From the NCBI GenBank assembly GCA_002763335.1, contig PEYS01000193.1, positions 1-6,715 of the forward strand: 6,715 nucleotides of DNA, in the 5' to 3' direction. Under the pieces are notes generated by a model, which was not told the origin of the DNA, did not search any database, and was given only the letters and a program-made list of their open reading frames with translations. Positions 1 to 5,806 of this stretch are shown here, piece by piece (positions within the stretch are counted from its first letter, which is position 1; each line of letters starts with the position of its first letter). A program made the translations under genes and the position numbers. The DNA is from Candidatus Woesearchaeota archaeon CG08_land_8_20_14_0_20_47_9 (GTDB taxonomy: Archaea; Nanobdellota; Nanobdellia; Woesearchaeales; CG1-02-47-18).

Positions 1-945
1 CAGCAGGGCATTTATGTAGACGAGGAAGCGCCAGTACTGCCAACGCTTAATCCTGCCGAAGAAGACATCCGCCCTAGAGATGGCATCGTATGCCCTTGCA
101 AGGTCTTCTGGCCTTGTGTACTCCCTAGCCACGTTCTCATCCACCCATAAAAACCAGCGGTCAGGCTGCTCTGAGACATTATCAAAGGCTGAGATGGCTA
201 TTGCCGGGTCTGTTGGCTTGAAAACCTTGATAAGGGCGCTGCTCATGCCCTCTTCAACCGAGCGCTCTGAGAGCTCGTTAAGCTCGCTGAGTGTAAGCCT
301 TCGCGACAGCTGTGACAGTAGCTGCAGGTCGTTTATCGCCCCCCTGACATCTCCTGCAGAGTGCCTTGCAAGGCCCCTGAGGGCCTGCTCATCAAAGCCT
401 ATACGCTCTTTCTCGCAGATTGACTGGAGGCATTGCTGCAGACAAGAGTAGCTGAGCGGGGCAAATTCTATCATGACAGCCTTCTTTCTAAGACTGCTGA
501 ACCTCTTGTCCCAGGGATCATTAGCAGTCATCACTATGGGGAAGGCAGACTCTGAGATAAGCCTTGTGAGGGCAGCTACCCCGCCCCTGTCCTTAGAACC
601 ACTAACACCATCAAGCTCATCCACCAGTATGACCTTACCCCTGCTGAACAGGCTCATCTGCCTTGCTGCGTTGCCCACAACCGAGTTTATTGATTTCTCA
701 TCCCTGAAGTCAGATGCGTTAAGCTCTAAAACCTCTAAGCCCAGATCTGCTGCAATTGCGTAGACAGAGCAGGTCTTGCCGCAGCCAGCTGGCCCGTATG
801 CCAGGACAGCCTTCTTCTTATTAGGCTTAAAACCTGTTATGAAGCTCCTCAGCCCTGCTATTGCCTTGTCCTGGCCAAAGACATCTGCTGCGGATTTGGG
901 CTGGTGCTGTCTGACCCATGGGGAAGCTGATTGTTTTTGCGTCAT
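1..945 (-). CDS. rfcL: Replication factor C large subunit (RfcL), N-terminal 315 residues, cut by window edge
   Basis: This is the large subunit of the archaeal clamp loader, which with RfcS opens the PCNA ring and loads it on primed DNA. Translation from ATG at 945 gives PWVRQHQPKS near the N-terminus (residues 9-18), Walker A GPAGCGKT (51-58), Walker B VILVDELD (105-112), sensor 1 TAND (140-143), an LRKK segment (152-155) typical of the large subunit, and sensor 2 GDVRGAINDLQ (198-208), followed by the start of the helical collar. The frame is open to base 1; family members run to roughly 480-500 residues, so about a third is missing. An in-frame TGA at 961-963 leaves ATG 945 as the only good start. 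There is no Shine-Dalgarno site, and the ten-T run ends two bases before the ATG. The usual KYRP of the N-terminal box reads QHQP here. Identification is firm. Confidence 0.96.
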   Translation of the reverse strand, partial: MTQKQSASPWVRQHQPKSAADVFGQDKAIAGLRSFITGFKPNKKKAVLAYGPAGCGKTCSVYAIAADLGLEVLELNASDFRDEKSINSVVGNAARQMSLFSRGKVILVDELDGVSGSKDRGGVAALTRLISESAFPIVMTANDPWDKRFSSLRKKAVMIEFAPLSYSCLQQCLQSICEKERIGFDEQALRGLARHSAGDVRGAINDLQLLSQLSRRLTLSELNELSERSVEEGMSSALIKVFKPTDPAIAISAFDNVSEQPDRWFLWVDENVAREYTRPEDLARAYDAISRADVFFGRIKRWQYWRFLVYINALL

Positions 946-947
946 GC

Positions 948-957
948 AAAAAAAAAA
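948..957 (-). terminator. T10 run between methyltransferase and rfcL, possible archaeal terminator
   Basis: Reading the minus strand, the methyltransferase stop codon is followed after about 14 bases by ten consecutive T, ending two bases before the rfcL ATG. Archaeal RNA polymerase terminates at such oligo-T tracts without needing a hairpin, so transcripts from the eS1 side could end here. There is no clear stem upstream. The run could also be an untranscribed spacer if rfcL is leaderless. Confidence 0.5.
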
Positions 958-969
958 GCGTCAAGGCAT

Positions 970-975
970 GTTTAA
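970..975 (-). promoter_or_regulatory. TATA-like box possibly driving leaderless rfcL
   Basis: The minus strand reads GAAAGCTTCTTAAACATG across the methyltransferase stop codon. The TTAAAC core is centred about 27 bases upstream of the rfcL ATG at 945, the spacing expected if transcription starts at or next to the ATG. That agrees with the lack of a Shine-Dalgarno site and with the T10 run directly before the start. The match to the TATA consensus is only fair. Confidence 0.25.
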
Positions 976-1940
976 GAAGCTTTCTCTATCCCTACAACAA
1001 AGAAGCCCTCTGTGTTGTTATCCTGGGGCCATAGACGCAGGCATTTATCAACATCCGGGTTATAGGCATTGCCCTCAAATTCAGTGACTGCTGGCGATGA
1101 CCTTATCCTGAGCCTTATCCTCCTGAGGCAGGCATTACTGTATTTTGAGAGCAGAAAGTCAACAACCCCTTCATCCTCCTCTGGCTCAACAGAGCAGGTT
1201 GAGTAGACCATAAGGCCTCCCGGCTTTAGACTTTCAAAGCCCCTGCATGCGAGCAGGCGCTGCATGCCCGCTAGTCTCCTGACCATTGTCGGATTCCACA
1301 TCTTCAGCGTGCCCAGACTGCGCCTTATGTTGCCTGTCCCTGAGCACGGGGCGTCAACAAGAACCCTGTCAAATATCTGCTGCCCCTTTATTGAGAAGCC
1401 GTGCATTAGCGTTGTGATGCAGTTTGAGACTCCCATGCGCTGGAGGTTAATGCCTAAGGGCTTCAGGCGTTCGCCCTGATAGTCGTTTGCAATTACCACG
1501 CCCTGATTCTTCATCATGGCTGCGATCTGCGTTGCCTTGCTTCCAGGGGCTGCGCACATATCAAGCACTACCTGCCCTGGCTCAGGCTTCAGCACAACAG
1601 GGGGTATCATGCTTGCTGCCTCCTGAACATAGAAGTATCCGAGTGAGTGCTCTTCAAGGTTGCCTATGTCTGTCCTCTCACCCTCGATCCAGAATCCCTC
1701 TCTGCACCAGGGGACTGCATCAAGTCTCCAGCCCTTGCTTTCAAGGCGATGTTTGAGTTCCCTAACACCTATCTTCAGGGTGTTTACGCGTATGCTCTTT
1801 CTTATGAATGAGAGGGAGAAATCAACAAAGGAGTTATAGCGCTCTCCGAGCAGGGCCCTGTAGCGGGCCTCAAATGCCTCTTTGAAGGCAATCTTATCAG
1901 CCCCTGGGATGTGCCCTGGGATGTGTTTAGGGGTTGTCAT
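972..1940 (-). CDS. NSUN/RsmB-family tRNA or rRNA (cytosine-5) methyltransferase
   Basis: This 322-residue protein transfers methyl from S-adenosylmethionine to C5 of a cytosine in tRNA or rRNA. Visible motifs are IRVNTLKIG in the N-terminal RNA-binding part (about 50-58), SAM motif I VLDMCAAPGSKATQ (125-138), the acidic AND of motif II (152-154), motif IV DAPCSGTGN with Cys199, motif VI STCSVEPEEDE with Cys249, and the C-terminal signature RLWPQDNNTEGFF. In this family the motif VI cysteine is the nucleophile and the motif IV cysteine assists product release; both are present. I start at ATG 1940, 11 bases after the ferredoxin stop; the open frame extends upstream to a GTG at 2018, but that would overlap the ferredoxin and adds no conserved sequence. 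No Shine-Dalgarno site is seen, so coupling to the upstream gene is likely. Length fits archaeal Trm4-like enzymes; the target base cannot be read from sequence. Confidence 0.93.
   Translation of the reverse strand: MTTPKHIPGHIPGADKIAFKEAFEARYRALLGERYNSFVDFSLSFIRKSIRVNTLKIGVRELKHRLESKGWRLDAVPWCREGFWIEGERTDIGNLEEHSLGYFYVQEAASMIPPVVLKPEPGQVVLDMCAAPGSKATQIAAMMKNQGVVIANDYQGERLKPLGINLQRMGVSNCITTLMHGFSIKGQQIFDRVLVDAPCSGTGNIRRSLGTLKMWNPTMVRRLAGMQRLLACRGFESLKPGGLMVYSTCSVEPEEDEGVVDFLLSKYSNACLRRIRLRIRSSPAVTEFEGNAYNPDVDKCLRLWPQDNNTEGFFVVGIEKAS
1902..1925 (-). repeat. 12-bp tandem duplication encoding HIPG-HIPG
   Basis: The 12-mer CCCTGGGATGTG (plus strand) occurs twice without a gap at 1902-1913 and 1914-1925. 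It encodes His-Ile-Pro-Gly twice at residues 6-13 of the methyltransferase. It looks like a small in-frame slippage duplication in a poorly conserved N-terminus. Confidence 0.85.
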
Positions 1941-1951
1941 GGGCTTGGGTT

Positions 1952-2164
1952 TCAGTCCTCTTCCACCTTTATCGCCTTCTGCGGGCAGTTGACCTCGCAT
2001 GCCTTGCAGCCAACGCACTCTGATGGCTTCGCCACCTCAGGGCCGTCCTTAGCCTTTCCATTCTTGCCCTTTATCTTACCCTTCTTAAATACCTCCATTG
2101 GGCAGACATCAATGCATGTGCCACAGTTATTGCAAAGGTCAGCGTTAACAACTGGTTTCGGCAT
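1952..2164 (-). CDS. Ferredoxin, 2[4Fe-4S], 70 residues
   Basis: A small soluble electron carrier predicted to bind two [4Fe-4S] clusters. Both complete ligand sets are visible: Cys11, 14, 17 and 21-Pro (CNNCGTCIDVCP) and Cys50, 53, 56 and 60-Pro (CVGCKACEVNCP). The two motifs are joined by a Lys/Gly-rich loop (27-41), longer than in clostridial ferredoxins, and the C-terminus ends in acidic residues. ATG 2164 has a near-perfect Shine-Dalgarno sequence seven bases away. It lies between eS1 and an RNA methyltransferase in an apparent operon, only 11 bases before the next start. No oxidoreductase partner is encoded in the window, so the electron donor and acceptor are unknown. Confidence 0.95.
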   Translation of the reverse strand: MPKPVVNADLCNNCGTCIDVCPMEVFKKGKIKGKNGKAKDGPEVAKPSECVGCKACEVNCPQKAIKVEED

Positions 2165-2171
2165 AGGAAAA

Positions 2172-2180
2172 CACCTCCTT
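2172..2180 (-). promoter_or_regulatory. Strong Shine-Dalgarno site of the ferredoxin
   Basis: The minus strand reads AAGGAGGTG seven bases before the ferredoxin ATG, complementary to the 3' end of 16S rRNA. It is much stronger than the sites before the neighbouring genes. A TAA in the alternative frame of eS1 (2179-2181) overlaps it, the arrangement expected for a translationally coupled gene pair. Confidence 0.85.
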
Positions 2181-2195
2181 AGGGTTTGCTATTCA

Positions 2196-2945
2196 CTAGC
2201 TCTTCTGACCCTTCCCCATCCTCTGGTTCTTCCCTCTTTTCCTCCCCCTCGTCCGTGTCAGTGGACCCCTCCTTTTTAGGCTTCTCCTTTTTATCTGTCT
2301 TTTTTCTGCATCAGCTCCCTTCTTCTGGGAGGGGGCTTCTAGGCGCAGCTTCTTAGGAAGCTCCGAAGTCTCGGTAAGCTTGCCACTCTTAACAATCTTG
2401 AGTTTCTTTACCTCGCAAACCTTAAGGGGGAATACCTTCTTGATCGCATTTTTTAACTTTATCTGAAGCCTGTGGGAGATGACTGATGTTAAGAGTTTCT
2501 CATAGGGCTGGGCGTTCACCTCTTTCACTGTAAGTGTTGCAAGCGCCTTCCTCAGCGTGTTAACCACTGCCCCCGTTGCATGACTCCTCGTCAACACAAG
2601 CAGGTTTATTCTCACCTTCTTATTATCCCTTGTGTTGCACACAAATGAGGTGTCTATTCTATCGCAGTCCCTGCGTACTATCCGCTTTATTGCCGCGGGG
2701 CTGAACTCGTAGCTTACAGGCTCTGTAGCGGCCTTATCCCCCACGATTTCAGTTACCTTGAATTTGATGTTTATCGCTTGGTGTTTGATGTCGTTTGTGA
2801 GGCTCATGAGGTTTGCGTTGACGGTTTTAGACATGGCCTCGCTTGATTCTGTTACGCAGCTCTCTCCGAGCACGCCGCCAAATAGCTTCGGCGCCAGGAT
2901 TGTGATCCACTTCTTCTTTTTCTTTACAAGTTTCACGTCAGCCAT
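2196..2945 (-). CDS. rps3ae: Small-subunit ribosomal protein eS1 (S3Ae)
   Basis: An archaeal/eukaryotic 30S/40S protein near the mRNA exit side. Family features include KKKKKWITILAPKLFG (residues 8-23), HQAINIKFKV (55-64), AAIKRIVRRDCDRIDTSF (84-101), VRINLLVLTR (111-120) and KKVFPLKVCEVKKLKI (169-184), where the conserved core ends. The remaining 65 residues are a non-conserved tail. As written the tail is very basic (RRSLKRRGPLTRTRGRKRG) and stops at TAG 2196-2198. At the six-A run 2300-2305 (codons 214-216) a -1 shift would instead give a 40-residue acidic/Lys tail ending at TAA 2179-2181, for a 255-residue product. The start ATG 2945 is preceded by AGGTGAG about 11 bases upstream and by a TATA box at 2985-2993. 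It is the first gene of the eS1-ferredoxin-methyltransferase unit. Confidence 0.93.
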   Translation of the reverse strand: MADVKLVKKKKKWITILAPKLFGGVLGESCVTESSEAMSKTVNANLMSLTNDIKHQAINIKFKVTEIVGDKAATEPVSYEFSPAAIKRIVRRDCDRIDTSFVCNTRDNKKVRINLLVLTRSHATGAVVNTLRKALATLTVKEVNAQPYEKLLTSVISHRLQIKLKNAIKKVFPLKVCEVKKLKIVKSGKLTETSELPKKLRLEAPSQKKGADAEKRQIKRRSLKRRGPLTRTRGRKRGKNQRMGKGQKS

Positions 2946-2984
2946 ATTAGAGTTCTCACCTACGCTTATTGTAAGAGTCTAGGA

Positions 2985-2993
2985 TTTTATAAA
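2985..2993 (-). promoter_or_regulatory. TATA box of the eS1 operon
   Basis: On the minus strand GGGTTTATAAAATCC holds a good archaeal TATA box (TTTATAAAA). About 25 bases downstream places the transcription start near 2962-2966, giving a leader of about 20 bases that retains the AGGTGAG ribosome-binding site of eS1. Spacing and composition fit a strong ribosomal protein promoter. Confidence 0.65.
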
Positions 2994-3001
2994 CCCTCTC
3001 T

Positions 3002-3017
3002 GGTCAGAAAACTGACC
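3002..3017. promoter_or_regulatory. Perfect 16-bp palindrome between divergent promoters, candidate operator
   Basis: GGTCAG-AAAA-CTGACC is a perfect inverted repeat with six-base arms. It lies 3 bases before the rel TATA box (3021-3028) and 8 bases beyond the eS1 TATA box (2985-2993), so a dimeric regulator here would touch the BRE/TATA region of both promoters. No regulator gene is present in the window. As RNA the arms could form a short stem, but the site is upstream of both predicted transcription starts. Confidence 0.5.
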
Positions 3018-3020
3018 TTC

Positions 3021-3028
3021 TTTAAATA
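3021..3028 (+). promoter_or_regulatory. TATA box of rel
   Basis: TTTAAATA with a preceding CTTC fits an archaeal TATA box. Transcription would begin about 25 bases later, near 3049-3052. This excludes the upstream TTG at 3031 as the rel start and leaves leaders of about 10 bases to ATG 3061 or 30 bases to ATG 3082. The core TTTAAA is self-complementary, so direction is inferred from the flanking genes. Confidence 0.6.
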
Positions 3029-3033
3029 GGTTG

Positions 3034-3046
3034 TGGCATTTTGCCA
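3034..3046. repeat. Short inverted repeat near the predicted rel transcription start
   Basis: TGGCA-TTT-TGCCA is a perfect five-base inverted repeat placed between the TATA box and the predicted start of the rel transcript. The position suits a second repressor site, but a repeat this short may arise by chance. Confidence 0.3.
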
Positions 3047-3081
3047 TAATCATAATATACATGTTTACAATCCCCATCATC

Positions 3082-5028
3082 ATGTCTAAGGAATCAGAAG
3101 CGACAAGCATGGATAAGGAGGACTTCCTCAGCGTGGTTATTAAAAACAACCCTAATGCTGACACAGGGCTTATAAGCAGGGCATTTGACTTCTCGAGGGA
3201 GGCGCATAGGGGTCAAAAACGAGCCTCAGGTCAGGAGTTTTTCAGCCACGCAGTGGAGGTGGGTTATATACTTAGCAATCTTAAGCTGGGGTCGCATACT
3301 GTTGCCTCAGGGCTCCTCCACGACGTGCTTGAGGATACCAGCATAAAGCAAGAGACAATAAGGCAGTTGTTCGGGGATGAGATCCTGCACCTCATCGAGG
3401 GGGTTACAAAGATAAAGAGCATTAACCTAGAGGCCCCTGATGCCAGGGCAGAGAATCTGAGAAAGGTCTTGCTTGCCACAACAAAGGACATCAGGGTGAT
3501 ACTCATAAAGCTAGCGGACAGGCTTCATAACATGCGCACATTGAAGCATCTCCCGCGTGAGATGCAGCTATCGGTCTCAAGGGAGACTCTCGACATATAC
3601 GTCCCCATAGCGTATAAGCTGGGCATGTACAGGATCAAGTCTGAGCTCGAGGATCTATGCCTCAGGTATATGCACCCCGATGCTTACCAGAAGCTGAAGG
3701 ACATGATTTCTAAGAAGCTTGAGGATCGCGAAAAGGAGGTTGAGGGCGTTATAAGGGATATAAAGGGCAAGATAGATGAGAAGGGCATTAACGCCATAGT
3801 TGTGGGCAGGGCTAAGCACTTCTACAGCATCTACAAGAAGATGGTTAAGCACAAGAAGCGCTTTGAGGACATATACGACCTGCTGGCTATCAGGATAATA
3901 ACCAAGACTGTGGATGATTGCTACCGCATCATAGGCATAATACACTCAAACTGGAGCCCCCTGCCGGGGCGCTTCAAAGACTACATTGCCACGCCAAAGC
4001 CGAATATGTACCAGTCTATTCATACTGATATCATGTATGAGGGCAAGTCTGTTGAGGTTCAGATACGCACATTTGAGATGCACTATCAGGCTGATGATGG
4101 CATCGCCGCCCACTGGCGTTATAAGGATACTGAGCGGGATAAGAGGTTTGACAGGAGGATAAGCTGGATGAAGCAGATCCTTGAGTGGAGCAGCTCTGAG
4201 CAGGGCAAGGGGTTTATAGAGAACCTGAAGATAGACCTCTTCAAGGATGAGATAATAGTCTTCACCCCGAAGGGCGACCCAATAATTCTGCCTGAGGGCG
4301 CAACCCCAATTGACTTCGCCTATGAGGTTCATACTGACATTGGCAATCACTGCAAGGGTGTCAGGGTTAACGGGAGGATTGTCCAGCTTGATCATGAGCT
4401 TCACAGCGGAGACATCGTTGAGGTTATCACATCGAGGTCAAGCATGCCCTCAAGACACTGGCTTAAGATCGTTCGCACAAATCCTGCCAAGTCAAAGATA
4501 AGGCAGGCCTTGGGGATTGCGGCAGAGCACTCCCGCCTCCAGGCTCCGCAGGATAGGGAGGCTGAGAGGGCTGAGCAGAGCCAGGAAGGGATTTTAAGTA
4601 TGATCAACCTGAGGGGCATAAAGCCCTCTAATACCAGGCTTGCTGGATGCTGCACAGTAGCTTACGATGACCCTATTGTGGGCTACCGCGCAAAGGACGG
4701 GAAGCTGGCTGTCCATAACAGGCATTGTGGGCGTATAAGGGAGCTTGGGGAGAGCCGCTTCATATCGCTCGGCTGGGAGGATAAGAAGAATGGCGTGAAC
4801 ACAACGCGCCTCGATGTTGAGGTCATAGACCGCGTAGGCCTGCTTGCAGATATATTCAGCGTGATTTCAGAGGAGAACGCCAACGTGGTTTCTGTAAATA
4901 CGAAGACAGTGAAGGAGAAGTTCGTGCTCTCATTCGAGCTCAACACACCCCCAGAGAAGGTAAAGTGGCTTGTTGACAGGATCCGCGGCATTCGTAACGT
5001 TGTCAGGGTTGAGGTCGAGCAGACTTAA
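3082..5028 (+). CDS. rel: Long RelA/SpoT homologue (Rel), bifunctional (p)ppGpp synthetase/hydrolase
   Basis: Expected to make (p)ppGpp from ATP and GDP/GTP and to hydrolyse it, the bacterial stringent-response switch. Domains from ATG 3082 (648 residues): HD hydrolase about 30-180 with His56, His80-Asp81, Glu84-Asp85 and Asp146 (LADRLHNMRTL); synthetase about 220-350 with Arg243/Lys245 (GRAKHFYSIYKK), Asp266, the RFKD signature (297-300) of bifunctional Rel/SpoT rather than the ExDD of RelA, YQSIHT (310-315), Glu325 (EVQIRT) and GIAAHW (340-345); TGS about 387-451; a Cys-pair motif with CC 523-524, His545, His548, Cys549; ACT about 574-648. Numbering runs two above the Streptococcus Rel active-site residues throughout, which supports this start; ATG 3061 and 3109 are alternatives. 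None has a Shine-Dalgarno site. The segment between TGS and the Cys pair is about 70 residues, far shorter than in bacterial Rel. Codon use resembles neighbouring genes, so any transfer is old. Long RSHs are rare in archaea. Confidence 0.95.
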   Translation: MSKESEATSMDKEDFLSVVIKNNPNADTGLISRAFDFSREAHRGQKRASGQEFFSHAVEVGYILSNLKLGSHTVASGLLHDVLEDTSIKQETIRQLFGDEILHLIEGVTKIKSINLEAPDARAENLRKVLLATTKDIRVILIKLADRLHNMRTLKHLPREMQLSVSRETLDIYVPIAYKLGMYRIKSELEDLCLRYMHPDAYQKLKDMISKKLEDREKEVEGVIRDIKGKIDEKGINAIVVGRAKHFYSIYKKMVKHKKRFEDIYDLLAIRIITKTVDDCYRIIGIIHSNWSPLPGRFKDYIATPKPNMYQSIHTDIMYEGKSVEVQIRTFEMHYQADDGIAAHWRYKDTERDKRFDRRISWMKQILEWSSSEQGKGFIENLKIDLFKDEIIVFTPKGDPIILPEGATPIDFAYEVHTDIGNHCKGVRVNGRIVQLDHELHSGDIVEVITSRSSMPSRHWLKIVRTNPAKSKIRQALGIAAEHSRLQAPQDREAERAEQSQEGILSMINLRGIKPSNTRLAGCCTVAYDDPIVGYRAKDGKLAVHNRHCGRIRELGESRFISLGWEDKKNGVNTTRLDVEVIDRVGLLADIFSVISEENANVVSVNTKTVKEKFVLSFELNTPPEKVKWLVDRIRGIRNVVRVEVEQT

Positions 5029-5455
5029 GACTCTGATTGCCTATGCGCCCCCTCACATACCTGCTCTTGTATATGTGAGGCATGTAAGGCTTGAGGCGTA
5101 TCACCCTTGTTTTAAGACCCCTCCTTTTAAGCTCGCCCTCAAGATTTGAGGTGAAGGAGCTCTGGTCGTAACCAAGGCAGATGAGGTCAGGCCTCACCTG
5201 CTCTATGACCCTGAATTTATCATCATGGTTGCCCAGCAAGACGTGGTCAGCAAGCCCGCTCTTTTCAATCTCAAGCAGACGCCTGTTCTCGTCATGCACT
5301 GGCGTTATGCCCTTAACATCCCTTACAGTCTCATCGCGGGCAACAACTACAAAGAGCTCGCCGTATCTCCTGGCATGGGAGAGAAAATTAAGATGGCCCT
5401 TATGAAGAAGGTCAAAGGTGCCGAAGACCATAACCCTGGCTCTGCTGTCTTCCAT
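5003..5455 (-). CDS. ribL: RibL-like FAD synthase / cytidylyltransferase-family nucleotidyltransferase
   Basis: A 150-residue HIGH-superfamily nucleotidyltransferase. The archaeal RibL branch adenylates FMN to FAD; close relatives use CTP and glycerol-3-phosphate. Seen: GTFDLLHKGH (12-21) with the HxGH nucleotide-binding motif, VVVARDETVRDVKG (36-49), RPDLICLGYDQ (88-98) and a C-terminal region YKSRYVRGRI in place of the usual ISSTxxR. Length equals that of Methanocaldococcus RibL. The C-terminal cysteines I associate with that enzyme are absent; the only cysteine seen is Cys93. The start ATG 5455 lies six bases after the P1 stop with no Shine-Dalgarno site, so translation is probably coupled to P1. 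The 3' end overlaps the rel 3' end on the opposite strand by 26 bases. The fold is certain; FMN as substrate is the likeliest reading but not proven by motifs. Confidence 0.82.
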   Translation of the reverse strand: MEDSRARVMVFGTFDLLHKGHLNFLSHARRYGELFVVVARDETVRDVKGITPVHDENRRLLEIEKSGLADHVLLGNHDDKFRVIEQVRPDLICLGYDQSSFTSNLEGELKRRGLKTRVIRLKPYMPHIYKSRYVRGRIGNQSLKSARPQP

Positions 5456-5461
5456 AAGGGT

Positions 5462-5785
5462 TCAGCCAAATAATGCGCCCAGGCCTGCAGCAGCAGCCTC
5501 TTCGCTGCCCTTATCCTCCTCTTTCTTCTTGCCCTCGTCCTTCTTTTCCTTCTTGTCTTCCTGAGTCTTGTCTCCAGGATGTGCTGTTTGGCTTGCAGCA
5601 ACTGGGGCAACTGCAGACTCCTTGATAACCTGGTCTATATCCACACCCTCAACAGCGGCTATAACCGCCTTTACCTTGGCTGGGTCAGGTGTTATGCCTG
5701 TTGCCTCAAGCACCTTTGTAAGCGAGGCCTCGTCAGGCTTTTTTCCGGCTTTATGTAAAAGCATCACGCCATATACGTACTCCAT
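5462..5785 (-). CDS. rpl12: Large-subunit stalk ribosomal protein P1 (archaeal L12)
   Basis: The archaeal/eukaryotic stalk protein, which binds as dimers to uL10 and recruits translational GTPases to the ribosome. The N-terminal dimerisation domain begins MEYVYGVMLLHKAGK and includes ITPDPAKVKAVIAAVEGVDI (about 32-51); an Ala/Pro-rich hinge and a Lys/Glu-rich segment (about 73-97) follow, and the protein ends in the conserved factor-binding tail GLGALFG (101-107). At 107 residues it is of normal length. I start at ATG 5785, seven bases from GAGGAGG; an in-frame TTG at 5791 would be only one base from that site. It is downstream of uL10, as is common in archaea, but separated from it by a 200-base palindromic region. 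RibL follows six bases after its stop. Confidence 0.95.
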   Translation of the reverse strand: MEYVYGVMLLHKAGKKPDEASLTKVLEATGITPDPAKVKAVIAAVEGVDIDQVIKESAVAPVAASQTAHPGDKTQEDKKEKKDEGKKKEEDKGSEEAAAAGLGALFG

Positions 5786-5792
5786 TTTCAAA

Positions 5793-5799
5793 CCTCCTC
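5793..5799 (-). promoter_or_regulatory. Shine-Dalgarno site that fixes the P1 start
   Basis: The minus strand reads GAGGAGG seven bases before ATG 5785 and one base before the competing TTG 5791. The spacing favours ATG and gives the normal MEYVYG start of archaeal P1 proteins. Confidence 0.8.
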
Positions 5800-5806
5800 A
5801 GTTTTT

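Noticed and set aside
80..900. Plus-strand open frames opposite rfcL
   Set aside because: They are composition shadows; the minus-strand frame has all clamp-loader motifs, and the plus-strand frames show no recognisable domain.
1941..2018. Longer methyltransferase starting at GTG 2018
   Set aside because: It would overlap the ferredoxin coding region by about 67 bases and adds no family sequence.
3031..3081. N-terminal extension of Rel from TTG 3031 (MWHFAIIIIYMFTIPIIM), resembling a membrane segment
   Set aside because: The TTG lies between the TATA box and the predicted transcription start, and the extension is outside the conserved protein. ATG 3082 gives residue numbers matching known Rel active sites.
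5347..5610. Arg-rich minus-strand frame (RKTRRKRRTRARRKRR) overlapping P1 and ribL
   Set aside because: It is the shifted reading of the Lys/Glu-rich P1 hinge and has no start context of its own.
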